64,000 bases of DNA from Oncomelania hupensis (taxonomy: Eukaryota; Mollusca; Gastropoda; Littorinimorpha; Pomatiopsidae): positions 35,503,295-35,567,294 of the forward strand of contig CM072513.1 in NCBI GenBank assembly GCA_036898135.1, read 5' to 3'. The notes under the pieces were generated by a model. It did not search any database. It saw nothing but the letters and a program-made list of their open reading frames with translations, and was not told where the DNA came from. Both the position numbers and the translations under genes were made by a program. Shown here one piece after another: positions 24,817 to 36,771 of this stretch; position 1 is the stretch's first letter; the number at the start of each line of letters is the position of its first letter.

Positions 24817-25655
24817 GTCGTCCCCTCCAACTTTATTATGTTTTAATAAAAGGTTGATACATTTTTTAAGTGACTTGTACTGTTGCGTGAATACAAGAAG
24901 TTTATGAAATGTGATATACTCTTATATGAAACTTAAAGTCAATTGATGAAATACATGCACAACAGCTTTGCATTTGATGTAGTGATTGTATTCACATTTA
25001 TATCTCCTTCCGTGTTGTTAGTTTCTTTTAGTAGTGGAAAAAAACTCCACTGTGTTCTATCATCTTTTTGCCTTTCGAGGAAATCAGAACACTAGACCTG
25101 ATGAGGCCATTCATTGTAGTTGTTGCGGTTTCTTCAACTACCTTAAGAATCTAAAATAACGTTTTCAGGGCATATTTGTTGAAAGTAAAAGCGGCGAAGA
25201 AAACTGATCAACTGTTCACATATTTTTAATTTGATTTTATGTTCAATGATTAAACATCTGTAGTTTTGCTGAACCTACAGTAACGTTCTCAGTAATCTTA
25301 ATCAAACATCAGTAGTGTTCTTTCTTGCCTCAAGTGTTCTAATACTTGAGTTTGCTCATAGGTATAGTCTTACATACAAAACACAGTACTAAAAAACTAG
25401 AAATTAAATATTGCAATTGTGCTCTGCCGGGGAGAAGTGACCAGGAAAGGGTGGGAGGGGGGAGGACAATACTGGAGGGAAGTGGTCACGAGGGGAGGGG
25501 GGATGTAGCCGGGAATGAAGTGGGCTAGAGTACAAAAGACTGGGGAGAAACATTAATTTAATTAAGAAGAAGAAGATCGGAGAGGGAAATGTCCGGGAAG
25601 GAAAGAAAGGGTGGAAGTGACCGGTAATCGGTTTAAACTGCACCAGTCAGCAACA
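24817..25655. other. Gene-free stretch
   Basis: No gene recognised. The section 25420-25620 is purine-rich (GGGGAGG, GGAAGG). Confidence 0.4.
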
Positions 25656-25659
25656 TTGT

Positions 25660-25840
25660 TAAGGGCTTATTGTAGAGATTGCTGAATTTCTCCTATGTTC
25701 ATCCCGTGATGTTGCAATTTCGTGTCATCAGCTAACATATGGCATTCAGCAGAATTATCTGAGAAATTTAAATGGTGTTAATCATTAATATAAATACAAA
25801 ATAAAACAGTACCTAAAACCGATCCATGAGTGAATGGGTG
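25660..25840 (-). mobile_element. Short RT fragment of another LINE
   Basis: Minus-strand reading gives GSVLGTVLF then IYIND near 25840-25780, and ECHMLADDTKLQHHG near 25740-25700. These are RT motifs 4 and 5, including the catalytic A-D-D. No other part of the element is visible nearby. Confidence 0.75.
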
Positions 25841-25869
25841 AGAGAGAAAGACGGTTAAACAAGCTGACG

Positions 25870-26090
25870 GTGACTCGTGTCGCTTATAGGGTAAAAACCT
25901 GGAGCGCCGATAACTTAACTGACCCAAAGGTCGCAGTGCCCCTACTCCTGCGGATGAGAGTATAAACCGAGGCCTATAGTCTGCGCACGCATGCATTCCA
26001 TTGCATGGACTTTAAATATCCTGAAATTCATATCCTAGACGGGTGAGTGACGGGTACCCAGCAAGCACTACGTCATAATCCTTCTCGTTT
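25870..26090. repeat. Interspersed repeat, copy 1 of 2
   Basis: The phrases CGGATGAGAGTATAAACCGAGG, split around position 25955, then GTCTGCGCACGCATGCAT, GGACTTTAAA and CATATCCTAGA match, in order, the block at 61245-61350. Blocks like this are common in mollusc DNA in my general knowledge. Family name not determined. Confidence 0.5.
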
Positions 26091-27842
26091 GTTTTGCTAT
26101 TTTCGGTACCTGGGAACAGTATAATGAGATGAATCAGTCAGTGTCTGGAAGAAATGGCCAAACTTATTAGAATCCACTAACGACAGCTTTGATGGTGAGG
26201 CGTTATCTAGTAAATTGATTTTGATGGTGTAGATGGGCAGGTTTGTACACCCTCACCCCTTTCCTCCCATCCCCTCCACCAAGCTTTCGGTTGGTCTTAG
26301 ATTGATGTTGGTGGTGGTGATGATGACAGTGATTGTTTTAGTGCAGTAACATAAGGGAGATTTGTAATAATCGAAGTTTCGTTGGTAAGTACAAAACGAA
26401 GGAACGGAACAAATAGTGTTCAAAATAATGTTAAAAAATGAGATTGCATTGTTTTTAGTAGATCATTCCCTAGATGATAAATAGAGATTATTACAATGTT
26501 TTGTTATGGATCGAAGAACAAATAGAAAAGGTGATCTTATTTAGATTAATTTGTGATAGCTGGGGAAAATGATTGTATTTAGAATATATATGTTGTGATA
26601 GCGGGAAGACAAGTATTACAACGCAGTGCTGCGTTCACCAGCTTGTTTCGGACCATAAACACGTGGCCCAGCAAGGCCTCATAAAACACAGAATCGCTAG
26701 ACCTGGATCGCCAGGGGCTTGACGTATACCGAGTATCGGAAATCTATCTCGTATCCGCTTGAAGACTGAACAAGAACCCTGTGCGGGGTCTGTTCGTTGA
26801 TGACAATAAGGATTTGAAGACTATAGACCTATCAGTCATATGATGATGTATGCTGACGCATGTTATCCTCATGCGATCCTCCCCTCCCCTCATCCCTACG
26901 CCCTCTTCCCCCATCCTGCCTCACCCACCCCTCCACCTTTGGCACATTTTAGCTTATATTACATTTTGTGGGTTCTGGCATTGGGAATATATCATCGCCA
27001 TTATCATCATCAGCAGCATCAATCATCCATCACCGGCGATATATACTACTTCCGCTAACAATATATCCATTGTTCTCCATGATTGGAAATGTGAAGTGAT
27101 TATACGTGAATCTGTGACTGAATCAGTGAATTACCTGTTCTTGAGAGCGACTGCACTACTGCATCTCCGACCTTAAAATTTGTTTGTATTAGCCAGGACG
27201 TTAAAGATTATACACCCCCAGCACTCTGTTTGTATTTTGGAACTCGGAACATGTGGTGTTGGTCAGTGGGAATGAGTGCAGACGAAGAACTGCGCTGCTT
27301 CCTATCGTGTACCCAGTATTTTTAGCTGTCGACCCCGTACAGAGTTCTTGACTTCTTTTTTCTTTTTCTTTCTTTTTTTTCTTCTATTTTTCTATTATTT
27401 TTTTTAAAAGAAAGTAGTTCATATAGTTAGTTGCATCTATTTATAATAATATTGTCCTCACTCTGCATCTACCCTCGTGCGAATGTGACTAGAAACGTTG
27501 TACTTGGGCATCAGGGGTCGCTACTTCGATCTTTGCTCGATGAAAGGGAAACAGTCTTTTGGTAATAAATATCAATGTAATATTTGTGAGAAAATATGAA
27601 GATTCCTCTTTCCCTATGCTTTTACCCCCACATCGAAAAGACATTATTCCATATATTTTGCTCTTTTAATCACTTTTAATTGTGTTTTATTGTAGGACAT
27701 ACTCTCGATTTCATCCTATCCATCTATCCATTCTATCCATCATTTCACTAGTCGTCTCTACTCCTCCTTGACACATTCCTCCAAATATCTCATACCTCCT
27801 TCCATCTCACACCTCTTCACTTCACTTCCTCAACCTTTATAG

Positions 27843-27844
<2 letters not shown>
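26091..27844. other. Gene-free stretch
   Basis: No gene recognised. The frames at 26840-27176 are pyrimidine-rich and carry no motif. Confidence 0.4.

Positions 27845-27938
<94 letters not shown>
27845..27938. repeat. (CT)n microsatellite
   Basis: About 94 bp of CT repeats. Confidence 0.98.
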
Positions 27939-27941
<3 letters not shown>

Positions 27942-28655
27942 TCTACAATTGAGTCAATTAGACCAAGAAAGAACTTTGGTGGGAGAGTGGGAGAGAAAGT
28001 GGGCATGAAGTGCTGAGTGTTGAAAAGGACGTGAGGGCTCTTGTGCGCAAAATAGTAGTGGGAACTTAAGAAGCACCTAGACTTAGAGCTAATACTAGAA
28101 AGTTCGCTAGAGCCTTAGGGTAAGATCGCCGCCTTCTAGGTTTTGGCCGCAGGAAGAGAAAGTATGATGTATGACGATTAGTACCTTTGAGAAATACGTC
28201 AAAGATAATATTCAGTTAGAAGTCGGTATAGTGTGCGCGTAGTTTGTTTTACAGCCTTTTCGGAAGGCTGCGCGACTGGATAACGAGGAAAGGGAGGTAA
28301 GAGGCTGACCACATCACCCTAACAAGTGGTCTCCTCTCTCTGACAGTAATTGAACGGTTTGACATCAATGGAACGCCATCCACGGGTGACTTGGGTGCAG
28401 ATGCTATCCCTCCCCCCCTTCCACTCCCCCTTCCTAACCCCATCCCATCTGTCTTTCTCTGACTCTTTCATTCCTTCTTCTCCCCACCCACCCCCCTTCG
28501 CCTTATGCTTATTTCCTGTCTAAACTGTACTGGAACATCTTCTGAAAGCAAACATCGACTTTGGTTCTTTTTTCCCTCTGATGCTTTATTGTTGAGTGCC
28601 CGCCGAGCTCCAAACCCATCCAGAATCAAAGTTGGTTTTCTTTCTTTCTGCATTG

Positions 28656-28800
28656 TGCGTGGCTGGCGCAGTAGTGTAGTGGTGTTGGGCACACACTCGC
28701 TATGCTTCATGTTAAGAAACATGGGGACGACGGGTTAATACTTGATTGGGTGACCATACATGGAAGGCAACCACTGATAAAGATTAGCTTACAACTCCCT
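28656..28800 (+). mobile_element. SINE with tRNA-like head and 5S-like segment, diverged copy
   Basis: GGCTGGCGCAGTAGTGTAGT (28671-28690), then GGCACACACTCGCT, GTTAAG and TTGATTGGGTGACC, occur in the same order and spacing as in the SINE at 15571. It lacks the TTTACC tail. Confidence 0.6.
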
Positions 28801-29091
28801 GTCACAAATGGAAAATTCAAACTGTAGCGGTTGGTTTGAGCAAGGAAAGTCCACTTTATCATTGTTTTATGTAGTAATAACATGTGATGTGAATTGTAGG
28901 CTAAACTCGTTTTTGCCAAAAGTAAACAAAGCCTTGGAATTGGGGCTTTTTAAATACAGTTGTAGCAAAGAAGCAAACACACATTTTGGATGTTCCAATT
29001 TCATTATAAGGGTGACTCTAAGGATGAAGGTGCAAGCTTTATGTACGCTAGTCTTAGGCTCTGTCTTGCTGAATTGAATTGCACTTTAAAG

Positions 29092-29750
29092 GGCTAATTG
29101 CTCTTACGCGTAAGCAGCCGCGCTATTTGCAGATACCTGTTTGTCATAATTCGTTACCTTCCAGACACTTCTAACGCTAACGCTGATTGGAAATCCGAAG
29201 TCGATGTGCTTACTCCGTTTGATGCGACGGTCTAATTGTCCTAACAGGTAAACAGCAAGTGCTATATTTACAGGCCCCTGTTTCTCTGAAAACTCTAAAT
29301 TTCAGACACTTCTAGGCTTATTCTCTGAAAACTCTAAATTTCAGACACTTCTAGGCTTAATTATTTTAGGAAGTCAAAAATCCTCATTTTGTTCCATTTG
29401 TTGCACTGCATTAATTTAAAAAAAAAAAGGACTTATTGCCCTCACAGGTAAGCGGCCGCGGTTTTTACCGATGATACGTTTCTCTGTGTATTTGTGTCTC
29501 AGAATTCTTTACCTTTGAGACCGCTAATTAATAATCCAGAATCAGTGTATTAATTTGTTTTCGTGTTGCACCATTTTAAACATGGCTAATTGCCCTAACA
29601 GGCAACCCCTAAACCGCCATTTGAATTCTTTGCCTTCCAAACACTTCTCTCTACATTTTATGTAAATGGATAATTGCCCTTCCAAGTAACCAATCTAGCA
29701 TCGGTATTTGCAGATCGTCGTTTCTTTCTTCAACTGTTTTTCAATGGCTA
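29092..29750. repeat. Degenerate tandem repeat, ~150-bp unit
   Basis: Units begin with CTAATTGCCCTAACAGGTAA-like starts at about 29092, 29234, 29432, 29584 and 29668. Most contain TTTACCTTCCAGACACTTCT-like ends. A perfect 39-bp sub-duplication sits at 29282-29320 and 29321-29359. The start of a further unit (GGCTAATTTTGG, 29747) is the insertion site of the RTE fragment. Confidence 0.75.
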
Positions 29751-29761
29751 ATTTTGGTTGA

Positions 29762-30166
29762 ACGAAGAATACAAAGCATGGAGATGAGGTGCTACAGAAG
29801 ACTTCTGTGCATTTCCTATACCCAACACATCACCAACGTTGAAGTCCGACAGACCATCACACAAGCCATTGGACAACACGATGACCTGCTCACAGTGGTG
29901 AAGAAATGGAAACTCCGATGGTATGGCCACGTCACCAGATCATCAGGCCTTGCAAAGACCATTCTGCAAGGCACAGTGCAAGGAGGTAGAAGAAGGGGGA
30001 GACCGAAAAAGAGGTGGGAGGACAACATTCGAGAATGGACTGGTATGACACTGAGCGAAGCCATGAGGGCTGCTGAGGACAGAGAAAGATGGAGTATGCT
30101 GGTTAAGCGATCATCTGTGGTGCCCCTACGACCTTCGGGTTATGGGACAGGGTAGGATAGGATAGG
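29762..30166 (+). mobile_element. RTE-like LINE 3' fragment with 12-bp TSD
   Basis: The plus-strand frame reads RRIQSMEMRCYRRLL, KLRWYGHVTRSSGLAKTIL, then RRRGRPKKRWEDNI. This is the C-terminal end of RTE-type LINE reverse transcriptases. It ends in a TAGGATAGGATAGG tail. The flanks repeat AATTTTGGTTGA (29750-29761 and 30167-30178), so this is a 5'-truncated insertion made by target-primed reverse transcription. Confidence 0.85.
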
Positions 30167-30389
30167 AATTTTGGTTGACGGCATGGCTGGATTATTGGTA
30201 AAGGGTAAAAGCCTTGTGTACGTGTGGCATAGGGGATTCGATCGTGTTTTCAACAAACTTATTTTGTACATGTTAGATCTCAGTTCTTGGTACCTTAAAA
30301 GCCTCTCGTATCTTATAAGTCTGATGATATATTCGACCAATTCAGTTTTTAGTTACATACGTTCAGCGGTGTCTTATTTCGTCACCCCG

Positions 30390-30528
30390 GTCGCCAAGGT
30401 TTGTGCTCAGTCGTCTGGGTGTCAGACTATGCGCCTAAAGACTGCAAGTGGGCCCTTTGGGCGGCCTGAGTTAGATCCTGTATCAGCCAGCGCTCTGAGC
30501 AGCTCTTGAACTGAACATGTGCTATATA

Positions 30529-30530
<2 letters not shown>
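30390..30530 (+). repeat. Interspersed repeat ending GTGCTATATAAG
   Basis: The phrase GACTGCAAGTGGGC, GCGCTCTGAGCAGCTCTTGA and GTGCTATATAAG resembles 3' ends of short interspersed repeats seen widely in mollusc genomes (general knowledge). It runs straight into a (GA)n tract. Confidence 0.4.

Positions 30531-30613
<83 letters not shown>
30530..30613. repeat. (GA)n microsatellite
   Basis: 84 bp of GA directly before the mariner terminal repeat. Confidence 0.98.
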
Positions 30614-30615
<2 letters not shown>

Positions 30616-30616
<1 letters not shown>

Positions 30617-31673
30617 GGGCAGTCCGATAAGTACTTAGCCTCACCGCCCGATGGCGCGAGTATCGCAAGAGCAATTTACTATCGTGTAGTACATTCTCGT
30701 AGACGGCTACTGTCGAAATTTAAGGCGGATCGGACTCGTAATTTTATTTTGACCGCGTGTGGAAGCAGGACCATCAGTCTACATTCCAAAGTAAGACTGC
30801 TGCGCTCCCTTGTCATCTCCATCTTCCTATATGCTTGCGAAGCATGGACCCTCACAGCAGATCTCCAACGAAGAATACAAAGCATGGAGATGAGGTGCTA
30901 CAGAAGACTTCTGGGCGCGCATTTCCTATACCCAACACATCACCAACGACGAAGTCCGACAGACCATCACACAAGCCATTGGACAACACGATGACCTGCT
31001 CACAGTGGTGAAAAAACGGAAACTCCAATGGTATTGCCACGTCACCAGATCATCAGGCCTTGCAAAGACTATTCTGCAAGGCACAGTGCAAGGAGGTAGA
31101 AGAAGAGGGAGACCGAAAAAGAGGTGGGAGGACAACATTCGAGAATGGACTGGTTTGACACTGAGCGAAGCCATCAGGGCTGCTGAGGACAGAGAAAGAT
31201 GGAGTATGCTGATTAAACGATCATCTGTGGTGCCCCTACGACCTCCGGGTTACGGGACAGGAGAGGATAGGATAGGTGGAAGCGGGCGTGTGCTCTTCCA
31301 CCATGATAACGCACCGGCTCACACCTCCGCCCTCGCCACGGCCAAATTGCCTATTGGTCGAATTGCGCTACCAACTGCTGCCCCATCCACCGTATTCTCC
31401 AGATTTGGCCCCGTGCGACTTCTTTTTGTTTCCAAACTTGAAAAAGTTACTCGCCGGGCAAAAATTTGAGTCGAATGAGGAGGTCAGTGCACCGCCACGG
31501 AGGCCTACTTTGCAGACCTCGAGAAAAAGTATTTTTCAGACGGGTTAAAGAAGTTGGAGCATCGCTGGGTCAAATGTATCGAACTAAAAAAAAGTCTATA
31601 TAGAAAAATAAATCGCCACTTTTTCAAAATTTTCGTTTTCCTTTTGTAGGCTAAATATTTATTGGACCACCCT
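30616..31673 (+). mobile_element. Mariner-type DNA transposon remnant, split by an RTE fragment
   Basis: The left end AGGGCAGTCCGATAAGTACT and the reverse complement of the right end, AGGGTGGTCCAATAAATATT, form imperfect terminal inverted repeats. The transposase C-terminal half remains at 31280-31560: VLFHHDNAPAHTSA in one frame, then HPPYSPDLAPCDFFLF in the next. These carry the second and third acids of the D,D34D catalytic triad. The N-terminal half is missing. Between the two mariner pieces lies an RTE-like fragment (30770-31276). Excluding that insert only about 550 bp remain, so the element was internally deleted before or with the insertion. Confidence 0.85.
30770..31276 (+). mobile_element. 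RTE-like LINE 3' fragment inside mariner
   Basis: The frames read SIFLYACEAWTLTADLQRRI, then LAKTILQGTVQGGRRRGRPK, and the fragment ends GGATAGGATAGG. Flanks TGGAAGCAGG (30760-30769) and TGGAAGCGGG (31277-31286) match at nine of ten bases and may be the target-site duplication. One frameshift lies near 30925. Confidence 0.8.
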
Positions 31674-32239
<566 letters not shown>

Positions 32240-32326
<87 letters not shown>

Positions 32327-32381
32327 TTTATTTTTTTTTTTTCAAAAGTGACACACACACAAGCACACCCACCCACCCACC

Positions 32382-32415
<34 letters not shown>
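32240..32415. repeat. (TAA)n-(TTA)n palindrome, T run and (CA)n
   Basis: (AAT)n to about 32288 is followed directly by (ATT)n, so the tract is self-complementary. A T run and CCCA/CACA repeats follow. Confidence 0.95.
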
Positions 32416-33141
32416 ATTATATTATTGTTGTTAATTAATTGCATGTTTAGTACATTTTTAATGTATTTCAAATTTGTTTTGTATGACGTGCGGAGATCTT
32501 CAGGAAATTTATTCCACGAAGTGGAACCAGAATACGCTAGACTAGTTTTGGATAGATCAATTCTTGGAATAGGAACATTTAACTTGATGGAGGATCTCGC
32601 AGTTTTCTTGGAAAAAAAAATAGAAGAAAGGTAGGACAGTGGATTGCCAGAAAGGATCTTGTGCATGAAACACCTTTATTAAATGTTAATCCGTCGGCAA
32701 GAGGTAATATATTCAGCTCTTTACAGTCATCAAGAGAGATCTTTTGTTTAAAAACAACTTGTTTAATTGTACGTTTGTAAATTCGAAGTAAAGGCTTCCT
32801 AGCATTGGCACTAGCAGAATCCCAAATAGTAGAGGAATAATTAATAAATGGTTGAATATGACCCGAATAGAATAGCTTACGAGAATCTAAATTTAAGAAA
32901 TGTGTAATTCTCGAAAAATGACAGGTCCTTTAAGAAATAGTTTTACTAATGTTTAAAATATTTTGCATTCTAGACAAATTATTGTCTAAACTCACATCAA
33001 GATGCTTATGACATTGAACTTCAGCGATGTTATTGCAGTTTTTCAATGGAGAAAATTTCCAAATTAATTGTGTATTTTCTTTCTTGTTGGACTTGGCATA
33101 GATTTTGTTTTGTTTGAATTGACTCATTGAGTGTCATGTAG

Positions 33142-33222
33142 TGTACCGAGAACAGAGAAAGATGCAGTACGCTGTGGTGCCCCAACGACCTTTGAGTTTT
33201 GGGATAGGATATGATAGGAAAG
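33142..33222 (+). mobile_element. RTE-like LINE 3' tail with TSD
   Basis: 81 bp ending GGGATAGGATATGATAGGAA. Flanks GAGTGTCATGTAG (33129-33141) and GAGTGACATGTGG (33223-33235) agree at 11 of 13 bases. It is inserted in the third LINE. Confidence 0.75.
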
Positions 33223-33278
33223 GAGTGACATGTGGTTGAATTCAGTGCATTCTTGCAGTTCTATATCTCCTTTTTAAT

Positions 33279-33929
33279 ACTATCCTATCCTGTCCCGTAA
33301 CTCGGAGGTCGTAGGGGCACCACAGATGATCGTTTAACCAGCATACTATTTCTCCGTCTTCAGCAGCCCTGATGGCTTCGCTCAGCGTCAAACCAGTCCA
33401 TTCTCGAATGTTGTCCTCCCACCTCTTTTTCGGTCTCCCTCATCTTCTACCTCCTTGCAGAATGGTCTTTGCAGGGCCTGATAATCTGGTGACGTGGCCA
33501 TACCATCGGAGCTTCCGTTTTTTTCACCACTGTGAGCAGGTCATCGTGTTGTCCAATGGCTTGTGTGATGGTCTGTCGGACTTCGTCGTTGGTGATGTGT
33601 TGGGTATAGGAAATGCCCAGAAGTCTTCTGTAGCACCCCATCTCCATGCTTTGTATTCTTCGTTGTAGATCTGCATGCTGTGAGGGTCCATGCTTCGCAA
33701 GCATATAGGAAGATGGAGATGACAAGGGAGCGCAGCAGTCTTACTTTGGAATGTAGACTGATGGTCCTGTCTTTCCAAATGGGCTTCAACCTTGTCAAGG
33801 CAGCAGTTGTGTGTGCGATCCTGGAGAGGACTTCCTGTCGGGACCCATTATCTGATACAATGGCTCCTAAATATTTGAAGCTATATATATGCACTGTGTT
33901 GAGGGATTGGCCTTGGACTTTGACTTTGA
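33279..33929 (-). mobile_element. RTE-like LINE 3' fragment with 9-bp TSD
   Basis: The longest RTE-type fragment here (651 bp). Minus-strand phrases are YSFKYLGAIVSDNG, LKPIWKDRTISLHSKVRL, FLYACEAWTLTA and MVWPRH, with stops and frameshifts. The tail TATCCTATCC is at the left end. Flanks CTTTTTAAT (33270-33278 and 33930-33938) are identical. Confidence 0.85.
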
Positions 33930-34231
33930 CTTTTTAATGAGGAGGATAAATTATTCAAGTCTGTATTTTGAGAATGTAATGTAGTATCACCAGCAAAGAG
34001 TTCACAAGCAGACGTATGAAGGGGAGATCATTTAATTGGATAAGAAATTTTAAAAAAGGTCCTAAAATTGATCCTAGTGGGTCTCCAGCGTTAACAATCA
34101 CAATTGTGACTTTTGACTATTAACATAAACATGCTGTTTTCTGTCAGAATTGAACGAATTTAGAATTTTGATAGAATTTAAACCAATGTCGTATAATTGT
34201 AATTTGCATACCAGAAGGTCATTGTCGATTA

Positions 34232-35463
34232 CATCCCCCCGTTGGGGTGCCGGGGGTTTCAGTATAAATAGTATTCCCACTTTCTGGAAATTTAGTGCTT
34301 TAAATTCCCACTGTCGCTGTCTTTTTCATTTGCTCTTTCTCATTCCTGCTCTGTTCTATCAATCTGCTGTACTATCTTCTTATTCGCTAGACCAGTCACC
34401 TACCTTTTTTCTTGAAAACTCTTCCGGGACAAGACTCCTTATTTGTGTGTGAGGTCTGTTGGATCAGCTTGGAAATATGATGTTATTATTTAGCAATGTA
34501 TGCATTTTATATGTTTGTGTTTTGTTACCCCTTGGGGTCATGAGCAATCTTGCCACTGTAGATTGTTCTAACCTATAAAGGGAAAAGTGAAAGCCCCAGT
34601 TGAAAACCTGTCTTTCCTTTATAGGCATGACCGATTCAGTGCGGCAACAGTACCCCCGTTGGAGTGCCGGGGGTTTCAGTATAAATAGTATCCCCACTTT
34701 CTGGAAATTTAGTGCTTTAAATTCCCACTGTCGCTGTCTTCCTCATTTGCTCTTTACCATTCCTGCTCTGTCCTATCACTCTGCTATATTATCTTCTTCT
34801 TCGCTAGATCAATGACCTACCTTTTTTCTTGAAAACTCTTCCTGGACAAGACTCCTTGTTTGTGTATGAGGTCTGTTGGATCAGCTTGGGAGTATTGGAC
34901 GCTTTCTGCCGGGTGGTCACTAGGGCTTCCTATGATGTTATTATTTAGCAATATAGGCATTTTATATGTATGTGTTTTGTTTATAATTTATAATGATGTT
35001 TGTATTCTATTTTGTTTTTGTAACCGGGGGTTCGATTAGTTGGGGTCAAGCCTCAGCCGTCCCCTGCGTGGGATGTTTTTATTGTAAAGTGACTGGCCGG
35101 TGGAGGGCATTCAGTTTTCCCACTAGGGTTGTTTCAGCAGATCTTTTATGCGGATCGGGGGGTTGTCCGGTCCTGATTTGGCTCGGAAGAGTCCGCTGGA
35201 CCTAAAGCAACAATCAATCAATCAATCAATGTGTTTTGTTGATAATTTATAATGATGTTTGTATTCTATTTTGTTTTTGTAAACGGATGTCTTTATTGTA
35301 AAGTGACTGGCTGGTGGAGAGTATTCAGTTTGACCACTAGGGTTGTTTCAGAAGATCTTTTATGCATATCAGGGGTTGTCCGTCCTGATTTGGCTCGGAA
35401 GAGTCCGCTGGACCTAAAGCAATAATCATGTAATGTAATGCATTTTTATTTAATGTAATGTAA
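34232..35463 (+). mobile_element. 704-bp repeat family, older copy B (split by copy C)
   Basis: The left part (34232-34526) starts at CCCCCCGTTGGGGTGCCGGG and the right part (35241-35463) continues from GATAATTTATAATGATG to the CCTAAAGCAATAAT end. The outer flanks TGTCGATTA (34223-34231 and 35464-35472) are a 9-bp target-site duplication inside the RT of the third LINE. It is 5'-truncated and has internal deletions, for example near 34475. Confidence 0.85.
34527..35230 (+). mobile_element. 704-bp repeat family, full-length copy C
   Basis: It runs from ACCCCTTGGGGTCATGAGC to AGCAACAATCAATCAATCAA and the end of the CAAT tail. Flanks GTGTTTTGTT (34517-34526 and 35231-35240) are an exact 10-bp duplication of copy B sequence. 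Inside are an inverted repeat CCTATAAAGG / CCTTTATAGG (about 34573 and 34616) and an AGTATAAATAG TATA-like motif near 34679. No open frame exceeds about 78 codons. Confidence 0.9.
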
Positions 35464-35759
35464 TGTCGATTAAAGCTTTTGCAAAATCAACGAATAATGT
35501 TCTAGAAAAGGTTTGCTCATTAATATTATTTAGCAATTTTTCGATCATAGATGTAAGTGCTGTATGACAAGAATGCATAGCTCTGAAACCAAGAATATGA
35601 CTATGTATGTGCTTTTCAAGTGACTTAGAGAGAGTAGAAAGAATCGAAATAGGCCAATAGTTCGATGGGTCAGAGCTAGCTATCACCAGACTCGTAAATG
35701 GGGATAACTTTTGCTTGCTTGAACATTATAGGAAAACGTGATTTTTCAGTGCATATACT

Positions 35760-35866
35760 TACACACCTACACACACCCACACCTACACACACCCACACAC
35801 ACCCACCCACACACACACACACCTACCTACACACACACACACACCTACACACACACACACACACAT
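35760..35866. repeat. (CA)n microsatellite
   Basis: Imperfect ACAC/CCTAC repeats within the third LINE. Confidence 0.95.
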
Positions 35867-36181
35867 ACTGTTAAAGTTTCAGTAATAAATGGCGCAGTTT
35901 TAATAGTTTGCTGTCCAGTTCATCGATTCATCTTGAATTTGTTTGCTTAAGGTTTCTATGTGTTTTATGTACAAATTCTGTTGACAAATACGGAATATCT
36001 CTCCTATTTTTAATATTGTTGGATTGACAATATTCTGCTAATTTCTGTATACTGTTTAGTTTTGATTTGTTAACAGTAATAATTATATCAGAAGTTTTAA
36101 CAACGTGTAAATTCAGAATATCAGGGGAAATATCTTTAATTATAGTAGATGCATTTGTTTCGCTTTTAAAATGATTAATTG

Positions 36182-36771
36182 TGTTACGTTGAAACGCGAA
36201 TAATAGATCTAATCGTTTCGTTTTGCAAAGTATTCAATAATGGAGTTTATTTACCTTTGATTTGAGTTTGCATTGTTGTTAGGAGAGGCTTTGTATAACG
36301 TTGATAATTTGCGTTAGTCGATATTACTGGGGAAGTTTCTGGATCTGCGTGTTTACTCTCGATAGAAATTTCCCGATACATGTCGAAGCAAGAGAAGGTT
36401 CCGGGTATGTTTAGAATAATGTATGACGTAAGTCAGCGATGACGATCTTTAATTCTGATTGGTTGTAATGCGTCATTTTCTAGAACAAACTGAGGTCATC
36501 TCGAGTTGAGAGAAAAAATTATATATTCGATGCTCCGTGTGTTGTTGTGGATAGTTGTTGAAAGTTGTTAAGTTGAGTTGAGAATTGTATGCAGTTGTTG
36601 ATGTGTGCTGAATAAAAGTGGAAAACTTCATACGTCGACTTTGTGACTTGTATGCTGCTTGAGCAGGCTGCGTGAATAAACGAATCTGAGTTACACCTTA
36701 TCAGGAATTCAGCATTGGGGCTGAATCGGATACTGATAAAGAAAAACACCAACATCGAACCGAGTGTAACA
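36182..36771 (+). mobile_element. Solo LTR of the Gypsy family at 45303-50796
   Basis: 590 bp from TGTTACGTTGAAACGCGAAT to GAGTGTAACA, matching the LTRs at 45303 and 50162 in order but with substitutions and deletions, such as loss of the TATGGCTGAAGCGCGTACG segment. The 5-bp flanks AATTG (36177-36181 and 36772-36776) are identical. This is a solo LTR left by LTR-LTR recombination, older than the full-length copy. It interrupts the third LINE. Confidence 0.9.

Noticed and set aside
24535..24907. Three overlapping 100-120-residue Cys/Leu/Ser frames
   Set aside because: A pentanucleotide array keeps all three frames open with the same repeating peptide. This is low complexity, not protein.
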